A stretch of 7,202 nt of DNA from CAZGTQ01 sp964528575 (GTDB lineage Bacteria > Planctomycetota > UBA1135 > GCA-002686595), in the NCBI GenBank assembly GCA_964528575.1, contig CAZGTQ010000364.1, forward strand, positions 1 to 7,202. The letters are read 5' to 3'. Positions 6,701 to 7,202 of the stretch are shown in pieces. Both the position numbers and the translations under genes were made by a program. Each line of letters opens with the position of its first letter. Position 1 is the stretch's first letter. The notes beneath the pieces are model-generated. The model had not been told where the DNA came from, ran no database searches, and saw only the letters and a program-made list of their open reading frames with translations.

Positions 6701-6916
6701 GTCCGCGGCGCAACCCGCCGCGAGATCTCCCTCCGGCGCGCGTGTCCAGGCGCGCGCGAAGCGCGTGGCGTGCTCGACGCTGCGCGCCGAGATCCCGAGC
6801 GCCGCCGCCGTGTCGCTGCTCCCCAGACCCTGCCCGAGCCGCCGCTCCGCGACCTCCGCCAGCTCGGGGTCGAGGGCGCGCCAGCGATCGATGATTGCGT
6901 AGAGCTCCGACGTCAA
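3779..6916 (-). CDS. Membrane-anchored serine/threonine kinase-like protein with N-terminal helix-turn-helix-like segment and TPR sensor/scaffold tail
   Basis: The 1045-residue product has these parts in order: a sigma region 4-like helix-turn-helix (about 20-58); a helical segment common in planctomycete-type kinases (about 72-116); a Hanks-type kinase domain (about 149-425); a basic stretch then one membrane helix (about 447-465); an Ala/Glu/Arg-rich coiled coil (about 467-530); and TPR repeats to the end. HRDLKPQN (278-285), DFG (298-300), APE (328-330) and DVYALGVVLYELL (344-356) are intact, and the helix C Glu is probably Glu197. The VAIK lysine is Glu179 (VALEVL), and the second Gly of the glycine loop is Ser159 (GRSGRGTV), so catalysis is in doubt. 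The kinase should be cytoplasmic and the TPRs on the other side of the membrane. The start is TTG: an in-frame TAG lies ten codons upstream, no ATG or GTG intervenes, and GGAAG precedes it. The ketosynthase gene follows by ATGA overlap, suggesting a joint role. Confidence 0.9.
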   Translation of the reverse strand: MTSELYAIIDRWRALDPELAEVAERRLGQGLGSSDTAAALGISARSVEHATRFARAWTRAPEGDLAAGCAADLRRLRDTFEAALDLDADQRASFARLLCADQPELARTVEALLAADEGGARQEARPAAEPSAVPAPEGAPDVPVHVVGGYRIVRAIGRSGRGTVYEALQVRPRRRVALEVLSLALATPAMRRRFEDESELMATLHHPGIAEVFEAGVHVESVGPERRELPWIAREYVEGARDLLSYAEERKLGLKRRLRLFDQVCRAVQYGHQRGVIHRDLKPQNLLVDAQGHARVIDFGLARATASGSTATLHTTADELAGTLRYMAPEALAPGGEPPDVRLDVYALGVVLYELLCGEPPHALDGLPLDEAARVVRERAPRPPSAGGVRGDLEVVLATALEKDPTRRYASVEALAGDLGRFLAREPILARRPSPARRLGLFVRRRPLLAGLAAALVLGLFGIAARATAHAAERDRAAREIARERDGAETARRTESEARARAEAAEGEARAQLELARREALQSNALSAYLEEMLASAHPARTGRDARVADLLDASAPAIDARFADSPAVRAALHRVAGSIYSGLGLFEEAARELAATRAILETTADRDDPETCAVDEALAFALAGLGRHEEAEELLWDAIGRRARVQGGAHRSVRAAEAQLATLLVGRGRYVEAEALFRGALAGLSSDAPEILSVKEGYAQLLLVLGRADEAEPLVREALAVHREHSGPRHPRTLRMLALLASLLAQRGAAGEAVVLDRELAEAQVALLGETHARTIATMHQLGDHLRQEGQLGEAEEWLARALDAHVEVYGEEHPDAPIFLDSLAAVHQDRGEHGAAEELYRRSLDVATRVLGAQHPRALMAAMKLAGVLWMQGRNAEALPVARAASSGIDETYSPEHPFPLAARSQLASILANLDQRDEAEEILWDVLARQTEALGEAHPDRLLTIGYLALLARGRGALEEAARLYREAYERQRARYGLEHPETLRSLDGLVRVAEERSALAEAAHLAEDLVRGRRAVLGEHHVETREASARVERIRARMEER
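3786..3791 (-). promoter_or_regulatory. Strong ribosome binding site for the ketosynthase gene
   Basis: Read on the minus strand, GGAGGA lies three bases before the ATG at 3782, inside the last codons of the kinase gene. It fixes the ketosynthase start at the ATGA overlap, although its reading frame stays open much further upstream within the kinase gene. Confidence 0.7.
3827..5104 (-). repeat. Tetratricopeptide repeats with a 42-residue (126-base) period inside the kinase gene
   Basis: A G-x-x-H-P-x-x-L signature recurs in exact 42-residue register in the kinase product. The His falls at residues 731, 773, 815, 857, 899, 941, 983 and 1025. Degenerate earlier copies sit at 689 (AP), 651 (HR) and 609 (DP). 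The only break in phase is a 38-residue step between 651 and 689. This is the kinesin-light-chain type of TPR (TPR_10/TPR_12 style), a protein-binding solenoid. The repetition is at protein level; the DNA copies have diverged. Confidence 0.7.
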
Positions 6917-6955
6917 GTCCGTCTGCTTCCGCTCGCGGGCCGCGCTCTATCTCGG

Positions 6956-7202
6956 CTACCTCCGGGCATCGGTCCCGTCGAATCCGCCTGGCCCGCGTGC
7001 TGCTTGCGAAGCACGCGGTGGAGGCTCCGACTGGGTTCGATCCGATCCGAACCCCCCGAATCGCGGGTCGTCCTCGACGTGGGCCCACGCGCGCGTGTAG
7101 CGGTCGATGTCGAGCACCCACGCGCGCAGCGGCGCGGGCCGCCAGCGCGCCGGGCTCATCGGGACCACGCCCCATTCCGCCGTGTCGCGGATGATGCGCG
7201 AC
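6956..7202 (-). CDS. C-terminal end of an unrecognised protein (5' end outside window)
   Basis: A frame open from the right edge gives about 81 residues ending at TAG (6958-6956). It begins SRIIRDTAEWGVVP and continues through RAWVLDIDRYTRAWAHVEDDPRFGGF, then a Gly/Pro/Arg-rich, probably disordered tail. The first 50 residues have the mixed composition of a folded domain, with several Trp, Asp and Tyr, which shadow frames in this DNA lack. I do not recognise the family. The gene runs in the same direction as the kinase and stops 39 bases before its TTG start, so the two could be cotranscribed. A GTG at 7168 and an ATG at 7159 are in frame, but similar composition continues upstream of both, so they are probably internal. 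Confidence 0.55.
   Translation of the reverse strand, partial: SRIIRDTAEWGVVPMSPARWRPAPLRAWVLDIDRYTRAWAHVEDDPRFGGFGSDRTQSEPPPRASQAARGPGGFDGTDARR

Noticed and set aside
6911..6916. TTGACG on the minus strand as a -35 promoter box.
   Set aside because: It is the TTG start codon and following codon of the kinase, and no -10 box follows at the right spacing before coding sequence.
6567..7175. Minus-strand open frame of 202 codons spanning the kinase start.
   Set aside because: It overlaps the helix-turn-helix and helical region of the kinase in another frame, is Arg/Ala/Gly-rich and shows no motif.

Overview
The window is very GC-rich bacterial DNA, coded almost end to end. The style of the genes suggests a large-genome lineage such as Planctomycetota, with Acidobacteriota or Myxococcota as alternatives. 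The main clue is a serine/threonine kinase with the usual N-terminal helical extension, one membrane segment and a long tetratricopeptide tail. This placement is an inference from gene style; there is no rRNA or other marker here. I see no tRNA, rRNA, CRISPR array, insertion sequence or phage gene, and no gene-free stretch longer than about 60 bases.

Layout: two blocks point at each other. The left block (+ strand, 1-2326) holds the 3' part of a GspF-type inner-membrane secretion/pilus gene, a pseudopilin gene coupled to it by an ATGA overlap, and, 24 bases later, a 6-pyruvoyl-tetrahydropterin synthase (PTPS) family gene. The right block (- strand, 7202-2385) holds the 3' end of an unrecognised gene, a 1045-residue kinase gene, and a beta-ketoacyl synthase gene that overlaps the kinase by ATGA with a strong ribosome binding site. 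A 9-bp perfect GC stem-loop lies between the two convergent stop codons.

How they fit: GspF and the pseudopilin belong to one type II secretion or type IV pilus-like machine whose other genes are probably off the left edge. The pterin-type enzyme is not obviously related to it. The kinase and ketosynthase are translationally coupled, so they are probably made together and may act together.

The unusual theme is altered catalytic residues in three neighbouring enzymes. The kinase has Glu where the ATP-positioning Lys of the VAIK motif should be. The ketosynthase keeps its Cys, but both catalytic His positions are changed (Asn and Gln). The PTPS homologue keeps its zinc ligands but lacks the catalytic Cys and the His of the LDH motif. 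The kinase also begins with a segment resembling a sigma-factor region 4 helix-turn-helix, and the pseudopilin appears to carry two tandem GspG-like soluble domains. The kinase/ketosynthase pair is the best candidate for an undescribed system.
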